Below, one piece after another: positions 14,289 through 23,068 of a stretch of DNA of 35,368 nucleotides (position 1 is the first letter of the stretch; every line of letters starts with the position of its first letter). The notes beneath the pieces are model-generated. The model saw only the letters and a program-made list of their open reading frames with translations. It was not told the DNA's origin and did no database searches. Both the position numbers and the translations under genes were made by a program. The DNA comes from Verrucomicrobiota bacterium (lineage in GTDB: Bacteria; Verrucomicrobiota; Verrucomicrobiia; Limisphaerales; SIBE01), in the NCBI GenBank assembly GCA_016871535.1, contig VHCZ01000037.1, positions 1 to 35,368 on the forward strand. Reading direction: 5' to 3'.

Positions 14289-17129
14289 TTACGGCTTAAA
14301 ATCGCCGGATGGCTCCAGCCGGGTGGAGATGGATTGATCACGGATCACTGAATACTGATTACTTTGTCTGCGGTCAGCCGCACCACGCTCACCGTGCTTC
14401 TCAATTTCATGCGCTGCAGCCGCGGCCACCACCGTCCGGCGTTTCTGGAACGGCGCGGACTCGATGACTCCGGCGAGGAGCGCCGAGAAGCGCCCGTCGG
14501 CCCGTTCGAGCCGCTCGATGATTTGGTCGACAGCTTCCACATCGTAGTATTCCAGGCCGCGGCCCAGGGCGTAAGTCAGAAGTTTTTCCGTCAAACAGCG
14601 GTAAAAATCCGTTCGATGGTCGTTGGCCAGGATGCGCTTCAATTCGCGGATGCCGGTGAAGGTTTCGCCGGTGATCAACTTGCCGGCGGGATCGATCGGT
14701 TGTCCGCGTTCCTTCTCACGCCAGAGACCGAGCGCATTGAAGCTCTCCAAGGCAAGGCCGAGCGGGTCCATCCGGGAATGACAGGCGCTGCAGAGCGGTT
14801 TGCTGCGGTGCAATTCGAGGACCTCGCGCAACGTCGGCTCGCGGTCTTTGAATTCTTTCTCGGCCTCTTCCAGGAGCGGCACATCACCCGGCGGAGGCGG
14901 CGCCGGCGTGCCGAGAATGTTGTCCAGCACGAACAAGCCCCGCTTCACGGGCGACGTTCGCGTGGGATTCGAGGTCACGGTCAGAACGGTCCCCTGCGTC
15001 AAGACGCCGCCGCGCGGATGGTCTTTGGGCAGCGCGACGCGCCGCATCTCGGAGCCGGTCACGTTCAAATTGGTGAGGCCGTAATGGCGGGCGAGCTTTT
15101 CGTTCAGGAAGGTGTAATCGCTGTCGATCAGGTCCGTCACGCTGCGGTCTTCGCGCACAACGCTGGCGAAAAACATCTCGGTCTCGCGCCGCATCGCTTG
15201 CCGCGTCTCGCGATCCAGCTCGAACTTGGGCGCGCGAAAACCGAAGCCGAATCGCCGACCGCCACCCGCGACCTGATTGGTCTCGGTCGGGCCGGCGCTG
15301 TCGTCCTTCGCCAGGACGGCGCGGGCGTTGATGTCGATGGTGTCCATGTCGCGCGCCTGGAGCCACTGGCCGGTGAAATTCTGCATGAAAGCTTCCGAGC
15401 GCGGATCGTTGAGCATCTGCTTGACCTGCGTGGTGAGGTTCTTCCGCAGGGCGCTGCGCTCGGCCAATTGGAAGAGTTGGTCGTCCGGCATGGTGGACCA
15501 AAGGAAGTAGGAGAGCCGGGAGGCCAGGGAGTATTCGTCGATAAAGGCGGCCTTCGCTGTCGCCTGGGCCGCGTGGGATTCTTGCGCGCCCTTTCCCCTC
15601 ACCCCGGCCCTCTCCCCTGGGGAGAGGGAGCCACCAGGCCTGCGCTCTAAATCATCCGGAGTTTCCGAATCAGCTACCGCAGCGGAAAGAATACCCCCTC
15701 TCCCTGAGGGAGAGGGCCGGGGTGAGGGGGAACTGAGTGACGAAGATCGAGAAGCTCTGCCGCTCGGACGTGCTGGCAACGGCTCGCTTTCCTCCACGCG
15801 GAAGATAAAGCGCGGCGAAGCGAGCACGGCGATCATGGCCTGGCCGATTCCTTCCTCCACGGTCTTGCCCGGCTGGCTATAGACCTCCTCGGCCAGTGCG
15901 ACCAGCCGTTCGATCGTGCGATCCTCCGCGGGCCTTCGATACGCGCGCCGTGTGAATCGAGCCAGGACCTCACGGGCGTACTGGCGTCGCCCCGCGAGCG
16001 TCACTGGATCGTCCTGGCTGAAGAAAAGTTCGAAGCTTTTCGGGCGGCCCCACAATTCCTTTTCCAACGGCCCCTGGACGGTGACCGCGGCGACCCGCAA
16101 ATCCACGGACAGGTTTCGCGGAAAGCCCGTCGCAGCTTTCTTCTCCGGCTGAGCCAGCGGATGAAGGTCAATGCCAAGCCGGTATTCACCGGGCTCCCAT
16201 TTCTCCTGGAAATCGAACCGGAACTTTTTGTTTTCCTCCCAACCGAACTCCTGTTGCAGCAGTTCGCGGTCGTTGACTTTGAAAGTCATTTTGGCGCGGC
16301 CCGGATCGAAGTCGAAAGAGCCGCTGGCGATCACTTCCAGGACCAGGCGATAAGTTCCAGGTTTTTCCACGCTCACCGAGCGCGCGAGATTCCATTCCTT
16401 GTAAAGATTCATCCGGGCGCTGTTGGTGCCCTCGCCCTTCAGGAAGTCGGCGCCCAAAACTCTGTTCTCCTGGATCACCCGAGAAACTTTCGGCACCGCG
16501 CCCGCCACAATCGTCTTGGCTGCATCCATGTATTTTTCGATGAGCAACGGCGAAACGGTCAGCACGTCCCCGATGTTGTCGAAGCCGTACCCGGTGTCGT
16601 CCGGCGGGAATTCCTCTTCCACTTTGAAGTCGAAACCCATCAGATCACGGATCGTGTTGCGGTACTCGACGCGGTTGAGCCGGCGGATGGTGACGCGGCC
16701 CGGATCGGGATCCTGGGGATCGATGCCGAAAGCCTGGTGTTTGATCCAGGTTTCCAGAACTTGCCGTTGTTCGAAGGAGGGGCGAGGCTTCTTTTCCGGC
16801 GGCATGATGCCGGCGCGCACGTTTTTCAAAACTTTCCACCAGAGATCGCGATTGAGCAGCTCGTTGTCGGACTTCAGTTCGTCGAACGCGATTTCCCCTT
16901 TCTTCGTGCCGTCGGCGTGGCAGTCGTAGCAATACTCCGTGAGGATGGGTTGAATGTCCTTGCGGAAGCTTACGATGGCGGGGTTCTCAGCGGCAGCCGA
17001 TGCGTGCGCCAGCAACAGGAGTGCAGTCCAGCCGCCTAAAGCTCCCCTGCATCTGCGGTCGGCGCGGTTTGACGGTCGTCTTTGGCGGCTCATGGCTAGA
17101 TCGAAACACAAGACGCGCAACCCCTTCAA
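14289..17129 (-). CDS. Multi-domain haem protein (cytochrome-DUF1587-1592-1588-1585) with an internal repeat
   Basis: 946 residues. After a signal-type hydrophobic segment (GGWTALLLLAHASAAAENP) comes a cytochrome-like domain with C67-YD-C70-H71 haem-binding motif (ILTEYCYDCHADGTKKGEI). Then DUF1587 (RRLNRVEYRNTIRDLMGFDF), a carbohydrate-binding-like region, DUF1595 (ARFTRRAYRRP), DUF1592 (DEYSLASRLSYFLWSTMPDD), DUF1588 (LTVTSNPTRTSPVKRGLFVL with LCSACHSRMDPLG, a second CxxCH) and DUF1585 (LLTYALGRGLEYYD). Residues about 455-525 are a Ser/Pro/Gly-rich insertion made by a palindromic repeat, and the last 35 residues also derive from a repeat. Periplasmic, probably carries haem; proposed electron acceptor for the upstream molybdenum enzyme (20 bp away). 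Confidence 0.92.
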   Translation of the reverse strand: MKGLRVLCFDLAMSRQRRPSNRADRRCRGALGGWTALLLLAHASAAAENPAIVSFRKDIQPILTEYCYDCHADGTKKGEIAFDELKSDNELLNRDLWWKVLKNVRAGIMPPEKKPRPSFEQRQVLETWIKHQAFGIDPQDPDPGRVTIRRLNRVEYRNTIRDLMGFDFKVEEEFPPDDTGYGFDNIGDVLTVSPLLIEKYMDAAKTIVAGAVPKVSRVIQENRVLGADFLKGEGTNSARMNLYKEWNLARSVSVEKPGTYRLVLEVIASGSFDFDPGRAKMTFKVNDRELLQQEFGWEENKKFRFDFQEKWEPGEYRLGIDLHPLAQPEKKAATGFPRNLSVDLRVAAVTVQGPLEKELWGRPKSFELFFSQDDPVTLAGRRQYAREVLARFTRRAYRRPAEDRTIERLVALAEEVYSQPGKTVEEGIGQAMIAVLASPRFIFRVEESEPLPARPSGRASRSSSLSSPSPRPSPSGRGGILSAAVADSETPDDLERRPGGSLSPGERAGVRGKGAQESHAAQATAKAAFIDEYSLASRLSYFLWSTMPDDQLFQLAERSALRKNLTTQVKQMLNDPRSEAFMQNFTGQWLQARDMDTIDINARAVLAKDDSAGPTETNQVAGGGRRFGFGFRAPKFELDRETRQAMRRETEMFFASVVREDRSVTDLIDSDYTFLNEKLARHYGLTNLNVTGSEMRRVALPKDHPRGGVLTQGTVLTVTSNPTRTSPVKRGLFVLDNILGTPAPPPPGDVPLLEEAEKEFKDREPTLREVLELHRSKPLCSACHSRMDPLGLALESFNALGLWREKERGQPIDPAGKLITGETFTGIRELKRILANDHRTDFYRCLTEKLLTYALGRGLEYYDVEAVDQIIERLERADGRFSALLAGVIESAPFQKRRTVVAAAAAHEIEKHGERGAADRRQSNQYSVIRDQSISTRLEPSGDFKP
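15595..15729. repeat. Perfect-arm palindromic repeat inserted in frame in the DUF1592 gene
   Basis: Arms 15595-15616 and 15708-15729 are perfectly complementary over 22 bp (core CACCCCGGCCCTCTCCC). Each arm continues into its own short hairpin (CTCCCCTGGGGAGAG at 15612-15626; CTCCCTGAGGGAG at 15699-15711). The 135-bp unit is exactly 45 codons, has no stop in the gene's frame, and separates the conserved FIFRVEESEP block from DEYSLASRLSYFLW, which are near-adjacent in the family. Confidence 0.9.
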
Positions 17130-17149
17130 CAGGTTACTTCTGGGACCGG

Positions 17150-19294
17150 CTAAGCCTTCACCGCCGGCGGGACCAAGGGCATCGCACGCAAGCGGATTCC
17201 AGTGGCGGCAAAGAAGGCGTTCCCGATGGCGGGCGCGACGGCGATGATCGGCGTTTCCCCGGCGCCAACGGACGGAAGATCGGGCCGGTTTAGCAGATGA
17301 ATGTCGAACTCCGGAACGTCACTGAACCGCGGCACGCGGTATTGCCCAAAGTTGTCATTCTGAATCTTGCCGCGAGCAAACCGCATGGCTTCCCACAAGG
17401 CCGGGCCGAGTCCCATGATGATGCAGCCCTCGACCTGAGCGAGCAGGTTTTGGGGATTGATGATGGCGCCACACTCGAACACCTCGCACACATGGCGCAC
17501 GTTAATCCTGTTCTGCTTCCGGCCGAAGGCGATCTCGGCGCAGGCGGCGACGTAAGAGCCTTTCTCGGTGCCGCAGGCTAGGCCCACGCCGACATCGGGC
17601 TGTTTCTGCTTGCTCCGTTCGCGCCAGTTGAAGCGCTTCGCGGCTTCTTTGAGAACGGCGCGAAGGCGGGCGTTCTCCAGGTGCGCAAGGCGGAAATCCA
17701 GCGGATCCGCGCCGGCCGCGGCGGCCAACTCATCCATGAAACATTCGCGGGCGAAATTATTCGCGGTGGACGCGAGCGCGCGGTACGACCCATGGCGCAG
17801 CGGAGCTCGTGGCGAGGCGGATTGGCTGCGCGCCTTGCCCGCGCGATACGGCGTGTTGATGGCGGATTGGCCGGAGTTGACGTTCACAAAGTGCCAGGAG
17901 GTCAGCGCGCCTTTGGCGTCGAGCGTGGCCTCGGCTTCGATGAGCGCGGCCGGGCGAAAGTAAGCCCAGGTGAATTCCTCTTCGCGGGTCCACTTCAAAG
18001 ACACGGGCCGGTTCGCGGCTTGAGCCAGGCGAGCGGCTTCGATGGCCGCCTCGCCGGAATGCTTGCCTCCAAAGCCGCCGCCTGTATCCGGCACGATGAC
18101 GCGCACCTTATCCGCCGAAAGCCGGAACGCGCGCGTCAATTCACCCAGGTAACCGAAGGGATTCTGCGTGCCGGTCCAAACGGTGAGTTTTCCGTCGTTC
18201 CATTCCGCGACCGCGGATCGCGTTTCCATGGGCGCATGCTGGACATACGCGGCGTGGTAGGTTGCGCGCAGGGCTTTGTGCGCCGCCGCCACGTCCTCGG
18301 CAAAAGGATTCTTCGGAACACCGCCTTCGACCTGTTCCCGGAGATAATCGAAAAGCTCCCCGCTCGACGGATGAGGCGCCGATTCCCATTTCGCCGTTTT
18401 CGCAATGGCTTCCAGGGCCTTCTCGGCCAGCGTTGTCGTCGGAGCGGCGACTCCGGCGAACGGGCCGTCCTGGACGGCGATGACGTCCTTCATGGCACGG
18501 GCCGGGGCGAGGTCGATGGAAATCAGTTTGGCGCCATACGACGGCGCGCGCAGTATTTTGCCGCGCAGCATGCCGGGGCGCTTCACGTCGGAAGAAAAAC
18601 GGTGCGAGCCGGTCACGAGGTCGCGCCCGTTTGGACGCGGCACGGAGGTGCCCAGGATTTTCCAGTCTTCCAGCGGAGTGACGCCTGAGTCAGAGGGTGC
18701 CGGTTGATCGAACAACTTGGCCATTTCATCGCTTTGCGCAAGCTCGGCGTAGGAAAGCGTTCGTCGCGTCGAGGGGTGCGTGACTTTCCCGTCGCGAACT
18801 TCAAGCGTGTCACGCTCGACGTTCCAACGCTGCGCCGTGACCGTCACGAGCAGATTTCTCGCAGCGGCGGCGGCCTGCCGCACGGCGGGCAACGTGGCCG
18901 GAGTGGACCGGCTTCCGGCCGTGTTGCCGTCGTCGGGGACGAGGCTCGTGTCCGCCATGAGGAGTTGCACCTGGCTCACGGGCACGCGAAGTTCCTCGGC
19001 CGCGCCTTGAGTGAGTTCCGCGCGGGCGCCCTGGCCAACTTCGACCTTGCCGGTCATGACCTTAATGATGCCGTCAGCGCCGACATGGATTCGCGCCGAG
19101 AGTTTGACCGGGCGCCCGCCGCCGCGACCACTCCGTTGCGCAAGCGCAGGCCTCGCGGCGGTCGTGATCAAGACTCCCGCGCCGAGCAGTTGCACGAAGA
19201 CGCGGCGGTTAAGTCCAAAGTCAAATTCCACCGGTTCGATCAATTGATCGTCTTCGAGGAAATCGGGTGGGCAAGGGATCGAATTCTCTTCCAT
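17150..19294 (-). CDS. Molybdenum hydroxylase large subunit (IorB / aldehyde dehydrogenase type)
   Basis: 714 residues. Tat-like leader LNRRVFVQLLGAGVLITTAA RPALAQ after a 27-residue N-tail. Molybdopterin-binding features of the xanthine-oxidase family, isoquinoline 1-oxidoreductase beta type: GKVEVGQGARAELTQGAAEE, DGNTAGSRSTP, VIVPDTGGGFGGKHSGEAAI, LRHGSYRALASTANNFA, FECGAIINPQNLLAQVEGCI IMGL, and SVGAGETPIIAVAPAIGNAF with the GETP glutamate that acts as catalytic base. It hydroxylates aldehydes or N-heterocycles in the periplasm using Mo-cytosine-dinucleotide. Its start is 3 bp after the [2Fe-2S] subunit stop; it lacks FAD, so electrons should pass to a cytochrome. Confidence 0.93.
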   Translation of the reverse strand: MEENSIPCPPDFLEDDQLIEPVEFDFGLNRRVFVQLLGAGVLITTAARPALAQRSGRGGGRPVKLSARIHVGADGIIKVMTGKVEVGQGARAELTQGAAEELRVPVSQVQLLMADTSLVPDDGNTAGSRSTPATLPAVRQAAAAARNLLVTVTAQRWNVERDTLEVRDGKVTHPSTRRTLSYAELAQSDEMAKLFDQPAPSDSGVTPLEDWKILGTSVPRPNGRDLVTGSHRFSSDVKRPGMLRGKILRAPSYGAKLISIDLAPARAMKDVIAVQDGPFAGVAAPTTTLAEKALEAIAKTAKWESAPHPSSGELFDYLREQVEGGVPKNPFAEDVAAAHKALRATYHAAYVQHAPMETRSAVAEWNDGKLTVWTGTQNPFGYLGELTRAFRLSADKVRVIVPDTGGGFGGKHSGEAAIEAARLAQAANRPVSLKWTREEEFTWAYFRPAALIEAEATLDAKGALTSWHFVNVNSGQSAINTPYRAGKARSQSASPRAPLRHGSYRALASTANNFARECFMDELAAAAGADPLDFRLAHLENARLRAVLKEAAKRFNWRERSKQKQPDVGVGLACGTEKGSYVAACAEIAFGRKQNRINVRHVCEVFECGAIINPQNLLAQVEGCIIMGLGPALWEAMRFARGKIQNDNFGQYRVPRFSDVPEFDIHLLNRPDLPSVGAGETPIIAVAPAIGNAFFAATGIRLRAMPLVPPAVKA

Positions 19295-19297
19295 AAC

Positions 19298-19768
19298 TCA
19301 ACTCCGTGCTTGGGCCGCGGCGCGGCGGATAGCTTTGACCAAGCTGGGATATCCGCAGCACCGGCAGAGATGCCGTTCCATGCGGGACAGGATTTCCTGA
19401 TCGGAGGGAACGGGCCGTTTGGCCAGGAGCCCGGCCAGCCCCATGATCATTCCGGGAATGCAGTAGCCGCATTGGAACGCATCCTCCTTCAGAAAGGCTT
19501 CCTGAACCGGGTGCAGCGCGCCGTTCTTCGCCAGGCCTTCGATCGTCGTAATTTCTTTTCCGGCCACATCGCCCACCGAAGTGAGGCACGAACGCGTGGC
19601 CACACCGTTCACAAGGACGGTGCAAGCGCTGCAGTCGCCTGCGCCGCAGCCGTACTTGGCGCCGGTCAAATCGAGATCTTCGCGTAGCACTTCCAGCAAA
19701 GTGCGATCCGCGTCGGCGTTGAGGGAATGTGTGTTTCCATTGACCCGAAGCTCGGTGATGGTTGGCAT
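19298..19768 (-). CDS. [2Fe-2S] subunit of the molybdenum hydroxylase (IorA type)
   Basis: 156 residues from the ATG at 19768, with GCAGGAGCAATC just upstream; the open frame to 19846 has no support. GAKYGCGAGDCSACTVLVNG gives the plant-type cluster ligands with the fourth Cys in TRSCLTSVG; AFQCGYCIPGMIMG and HLCRCCGYPSLVKAI hold the second cluster (CxxC...CxC). First gene of the operon. It has no export signal and is expected to ride with the Tat-exported large subunit, as in related enzymes. Confidence 0.95.
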   Translation of the reverse strand: MPTITELRVNGNTHSLNADADRTLLEVLREDLDLTGAKYGCGAGDCSACTVLVNGVATRSCLTSVGDVAGKEITTIEGLAKNGALHPVQEAFLKEDAFQCGYCIPGMIMGLAGLLAKRPVPSDQEILSRMERHLCRCCGYPSLVKAIRRAAAQARS

Positions 19769-20513
19769 GATTGCTCCTGCGTTCGGTTTGAGTGTCAGAT
19801 TCAAACAGACGACAAATCCCAAACCCCGGTTACCGGCAAGCCGCAATTCGAACCTGATTCAACCACGGATTGCACGGATCACACGGATAAGACCGCTTCC
19901 GCATCCGCGAAATCCGTGAAAGCCGTGGTCAAGAAATCGGTTCGGGGTTTCAAGGTGCGAAGCGGTTCGGAGAATTCTCCCCACGAACCCACGCCTTCAC
20001 CCGCTCTCGCGACAGCATGGGGTCATCACCCCAAAGACGCAGCGGTGTTTCACCCATATCTTTTCACGATCAATCCTAATCTTGGCAGGGTGTGGCTGTG
20101 TCGCAGACCGACCGCCGCGGCTGCGACTGGCCCTTCGGACACAGTCGGCATCGCAATCTCGAGATGAGGACACCAAACCGCGGTGCGTCATGGCTTGGCA
20201 TAAATCGTGCATCAAGAACAACGTCGTGGATTGGGTAGTTTGCAATGAGGCCGAGAATCGATCCCGCAATTTTTGCGCAGGGTTTGACAAATTTGCGTCA
20301 GCAAACAAGCAGGCATGCAGGTTAGATTCACACGACCGGTTCGAGCGGAAACGGGATTTGCGAACTCGGGAAATGAAGTGAAACCAAACGATCGAGGGTT
20401 GCGTCCAGAGGGACAACTCAGAAGAGGAACCCGGGGAGAAGTCTCCGGAACACGTCGGCGGAAAGCCGAACGATCAGGTCCCACCAGGGCTGAATTTTGC
20501 AGGTGTAGAGATT
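19769..20513. other. 745-bp region without a supported gene; dispersed repeats
   Basis: Upstream of both the leftward Mo-hydroxylase operon and the rightward C39-like gene, so it should hold both promoters; no -35/-10 pair is clear enough to call. At 19863-19925 there is a hairpin-forming phrase (ACCACGGATT ... AAAGCCGTGGT) of a type common in these genomes, and 20087-20160 holds another GC-rich inverted phrase around CGCAGACCGACC. Open frames there are low-quality and look like repeat translation. Confidence 0.5.
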
Positions 20514-21755
20514 ATGATGACAAAACTGAAACTCGCGGGTCAATCGAAAGGGATTCACTGGAAGCGGCTCTGGATTTTGAGTTGGACGGGCGCTCAGATG
20601 TTGTCCTCGGTTTCCGCGTACGCGGCCGCGAACGTGTACCTGACGGAAGTGCCGGATTATTCCTGGCATGCGGGATGTTTTGGAACGGCCACGGGCAACC
20701 TCATGGGATTTTGGGACCGCCACAGCTTTCCGGATTTCTATACCGGACCGACGGCTTACGGTGTGGCGCCGCTCAACGACTTCGGCGCCAATATTGGAAT
20801 TCATTCGTTGTGGGCGAGCGAGGCAGGCGTGGATGGCCGTCCCGCCGATAGACCGGGCCACCTGGACGATTACTATGTCTCGTACGCGAGCACGGAATTC
20901 GACCCCCACGTGCTTCAAGGCCGGGCGGAGCACGAAGCAGATTGCCTGGGAGATTTCATCGGCCTGAGCCAGAACAAATGGAAGAATCTCAACGGCGAAT
21001 GCGACGGCAACATCGACGGATATGCGTTCGCCTATTGGGACAGCTCCGGCGAACGGCGAATCAATTTCACGCCGAGTTCGGAAGCCGGCTTGCCCGCGGT
21101 CGATATCCAATCCGGGTTGAGGGCCTGGACTCAGTACCGGGGGTTCCACGCCGATGTCTTCACGCAACTGGCGGAGATCAATCCGGAAGTGCCGAGCGGC
21201 AAAGGTTTCACGTTTCAGGATTTGACCGCCGAGATCGATGCCGGGTATCCGGTGTTGTTTTTCTTGCAGGACGCTTCGAGAAAATCGCGCGTGATGTCGG
21301 GGATGGAGCGCGCCAATCCTCTGATCCACGCCATCCTGGCGTACGGCTACGTCATCGGCACGGACGGCGCCCAATACGTGCGGTATCGCAGCGGTTTCGC
21401 GAGCGGGGATACGCTCTTGACCCCCTGGAAGCAAGGGACGATGTGGCACCAGATCGCGCCGTTGCGCGGCGTGATCAGTTACCATCCGCGTCCGAAAATC
21501 ACGGACGTGAGACAGGGGGACGGCTATATGACGATTCAGTGGCACGGGCCGGACGCCGAATTGTTCGATGTGTCCAGTGGCACAACCACGAAGTTGCACT
21601 GGTATGTGACCGAGCAAGCGACGTCGCTCGCCACGCTAGATTTCAAGCCGATTACGCGTCCGACAACGATGCATACGGTTACGATTAGGACGCCCGATCC
21701 TCAGCCAGCCTTCTTCCGCGTGAGCCTGATCCCACCGCCGGAAGGGAAGGAATAG
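20514..21755 (+). CDS. Secreted C39-like cysteine-peptidase-fold protein
   Basis: 413 residues. A signal peptide lies at about residues 18-38 (LWILSWTGAQMLSSVSAYAA A). Then VPDYSWHAGCFGTATGNLMG FWDRHSFPDFYTGP, the pattern of C39-like (peptidase C39_2) domains where the Cys in 'GC..TA' (C55) is the nucleophile; LIHAILAYGYVIG later supplies the conserved His. The region DLTAEIDAGYPVLFFLQD is the usual strand before that His. The last ~80 residues form a beta domain (MTIQWHGPDAELFDVSSG, AFFRVSL) like an immunoglobulin or fibronectin type tail. Probably a periplasmic or secreted peptidase; substrate unknown. No transporter or leader-peptide gene is adjacent, so bacteriocin processing is unlikely. 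Confidence 0.7.
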   Translation: MMTKLKLAGQSKGIHWKRLWILSWTGAQMLSSVSAYAAANVYLTEVPDYSWHAGCFGTATGNLMGFWDRHSFPDFYTGPTAYGVAPLNDFGANIGIHSLWASEAGVDGRPADRPGHLDDYYVSYASTEFDPHVLQGRAEHEADCLGDFIGLSQNKWKNLNGECDGNIDGYAFAYWDSSGERRINFTPSSEAGLPAVDIQSGLRAWTQYRGFHADVFTQLAEINPEVPSGKGFTFQDLTAEIDAGYPVLFFLQDASRKSRVMSGMERANPLIHAILAYGYVIGTDGAQYVRYRSGFASGDTLLTPWKQGTMWHQIAPLRGVISYHPRPKITDVRQGDGYMTIQWHGPDAELFDVSSGTTTKLHWYVTEQATSLATLDFKPITRPTTMHTVTIRTPDPQPAFFRVSLIPPPEGKE

Positions 21756-21790
21756 GCCTTCCCGCCGAATCGGCTCCAAGGGAGCGGGGG

Positions 21791-21830
21791 TCAGTAATCA
21801 GTCAACAGTAATCAGTAATCAGTGGTCAGT
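21791..21830 (+). repeat. Short tandem CAGTAATCAGT-type repeat
   Basis: TCAGTAATCAGTCAACAGTA followed by ATCAGTAATCAGTGGTCAGT: several units of 'cagtaatcag' in a row. A related phrase (GATCACGGATCACTGAATAC) at 14334-14353 forms the C-terminal codons of the DUF1592 gene. Between the C39-like gene and the next gene; no coding potential. Confidence 0.7.
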
Positions 21831-21974
21831 CACGAGTTCGTGAAACTTGAACAGGAAAACAACCGTCACGGGAATGCCTCCAACTCATAACGGCAATTCG
21901 TGGAAATTCGTGAAACTCGAGTCTGCCACCTCACTGCCGTTTCATTTCCCGAAAGTGCCGCACTGACACTGAAG

Positions 21975-22721
21975 ATGAAGTCCGCGGCGAAAATCCTCTT
22001 CGCATTGTTGCTGCTCGCCGGCGCGGTCTTTTCGACGCTCCGGTATCTCCCGCTGGCCAGCGACAGATCGATGAAGCGAACCGCGCTGGTTCGCCGTGAA
22101 ATTGCGCTGCGCGTTCTGGCGGAGTTCGTGGCCCGCGAGTTCACGGGTCAGAAAGTCCTGGTCGTTTCCAATCCTTTCACTCAACGAAAAACCCAAAGCA
22201 GCGAGGTGGCGGAATTCGAAGAGGCTGGCCTGCGCGGGCTGAAGAAAGGCTGGGCGAACCGAATCCAGCTTCAAGGAATCGGTTTTCCGGAACTGGACCC
22301 GGCTCTCGCCAAGAATCCCTCGCACGGCCGGATTGATCCGCAGACGACCACGCCGCTCAGTTTCATGACGACGGACGGCGCCTGGGACAATTTGCTGCGG
22401 AGATACCCGGACACGGAGGTGGTGGTCAGCTTGATCGGTTTGCCGGCTACGTTGCACCGCCTGGAAATCTGGCGGCAATCGAAGCCGCGTTTCGCACTGT
22501 TGCTGCCGGACCTCCGCATGATCGGCGACGCCGCCGATGTGAAAGAAGCTTTTCGCAGCGGCAAGCTGGCGGCGGTGGTTTTGGAAAAACCAAGCGCGCC
22601 GCCGGAATCAACCCCGATCCATCGCGATTACCACGCCGAGTTTAATCAGTGCTTCGTGTTGATCACGGCAAGCAACGCGGACACGCTGATCGAAGAATCG
22701 AGAAGGATCGCGCGGCGCTGA
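21975..22721 (+). CDS. Membrane-anchored hypothetical protein
   Basis: 248 residues from the ATG at 21975, chosen because MKSAAKILFALLLLAGAVFS is a good signal anchor; the longer frame from 21900 adds a non-hydrophobic stretch. The body has alternating strand and helix segments: KVLVVSNPFTQRKTQSSEVA, NLLRRYPDTEVVVSLIGLPA, RFALLLPDLRMIGD, KLAAVVLEKPSAPP, CFVLITASNADTLIEESRRI. This resembles a Rossmann-like or periplasmic-binding-protein half, but I do not recognise a family. Probably periplasmic. The downstream gene remnants are on the opposite strand. Confidence 0.65.
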   Translation: MKSAAKILFALLLLAGAVFSTLRYLPLASDRSMKRTALVRREIALRVLAEFVAREFTGQKVLVVSNPFTQRKTQSSEVAEFEEAGLRGLKKGWANRIQLQGIGFPELDPALAKNPSHGRIDPQTTTPLSFMTTDGAWDNLLRRYPDTEVVVSLIGLPATLHRLEIWRQSKPRFALLLPDLRMIGDAADVKEAFRSGKLAAVVLEKPSAPPESTPIHRDYHAEFNQCFVLITASNADTLIEESRRIARR

Positions 22722-22747
22722 CTACAGCTTCTGCGGTGTTCTTAAAT

Positions 22748-23062
22748 CTACGGCTTGATGAACCGCCCAACAAAGCCGCCGCCGCCGCGCAGTTCGACGG
22801 GCAACGTGTCGCCGCAGCGTGCCGTGGAATTCTCGACCACGACGGCGGCGTCATTGTCCTTGTGGTCGCGGACCAACGACGCCTGGTAAGTGCCGTCGCC
22901 GAGAAAGGCCAGCGGCACCTGGATTGACTTCGACCCGCCGGCGCTCATCACGGCCAGCATCCACCTAGTGCCTTTGCGACGAGCGAAGATAGAGAGTTCA
23001 CCGATGCGCGAGTCAGGCAGCACACGGGTTTCGTCCCAGACTGCTGGAATGCTTTTGATCAC
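22748..23062 (-). pseudogene. C-terminal remnant of a GH97 glycoside hydrolase
   Basis: 104 codons: IPAVWDETRVLPDSRIGELS IFARRKGTRWMLAVMSAGGS, VPLAFLGDGTYQASLVRDHK, and GGGGFVGRFIKP at the end. This is the beta-sandwich C-terminal domain of GH97 alpha-glucosidase/galactosidase-type enzymes ('P..WDdTrvl.g..g.y...ARr.g..w'). The catalytic barrel (~500 residues) is missing; upstream in the same frame the sequence becomes a BrnT-like remnant. Non-functional. Confidence 0.8.
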
Positions 23063-23068
23063 CGGAAG

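Noticed and set aside
20087-20160. GC-rich inverted phrase as a terminator or small RNA
   Set aside because: No U-tract, no flanking gene end, and pairing is interrupted; probably another dispersed repeat.
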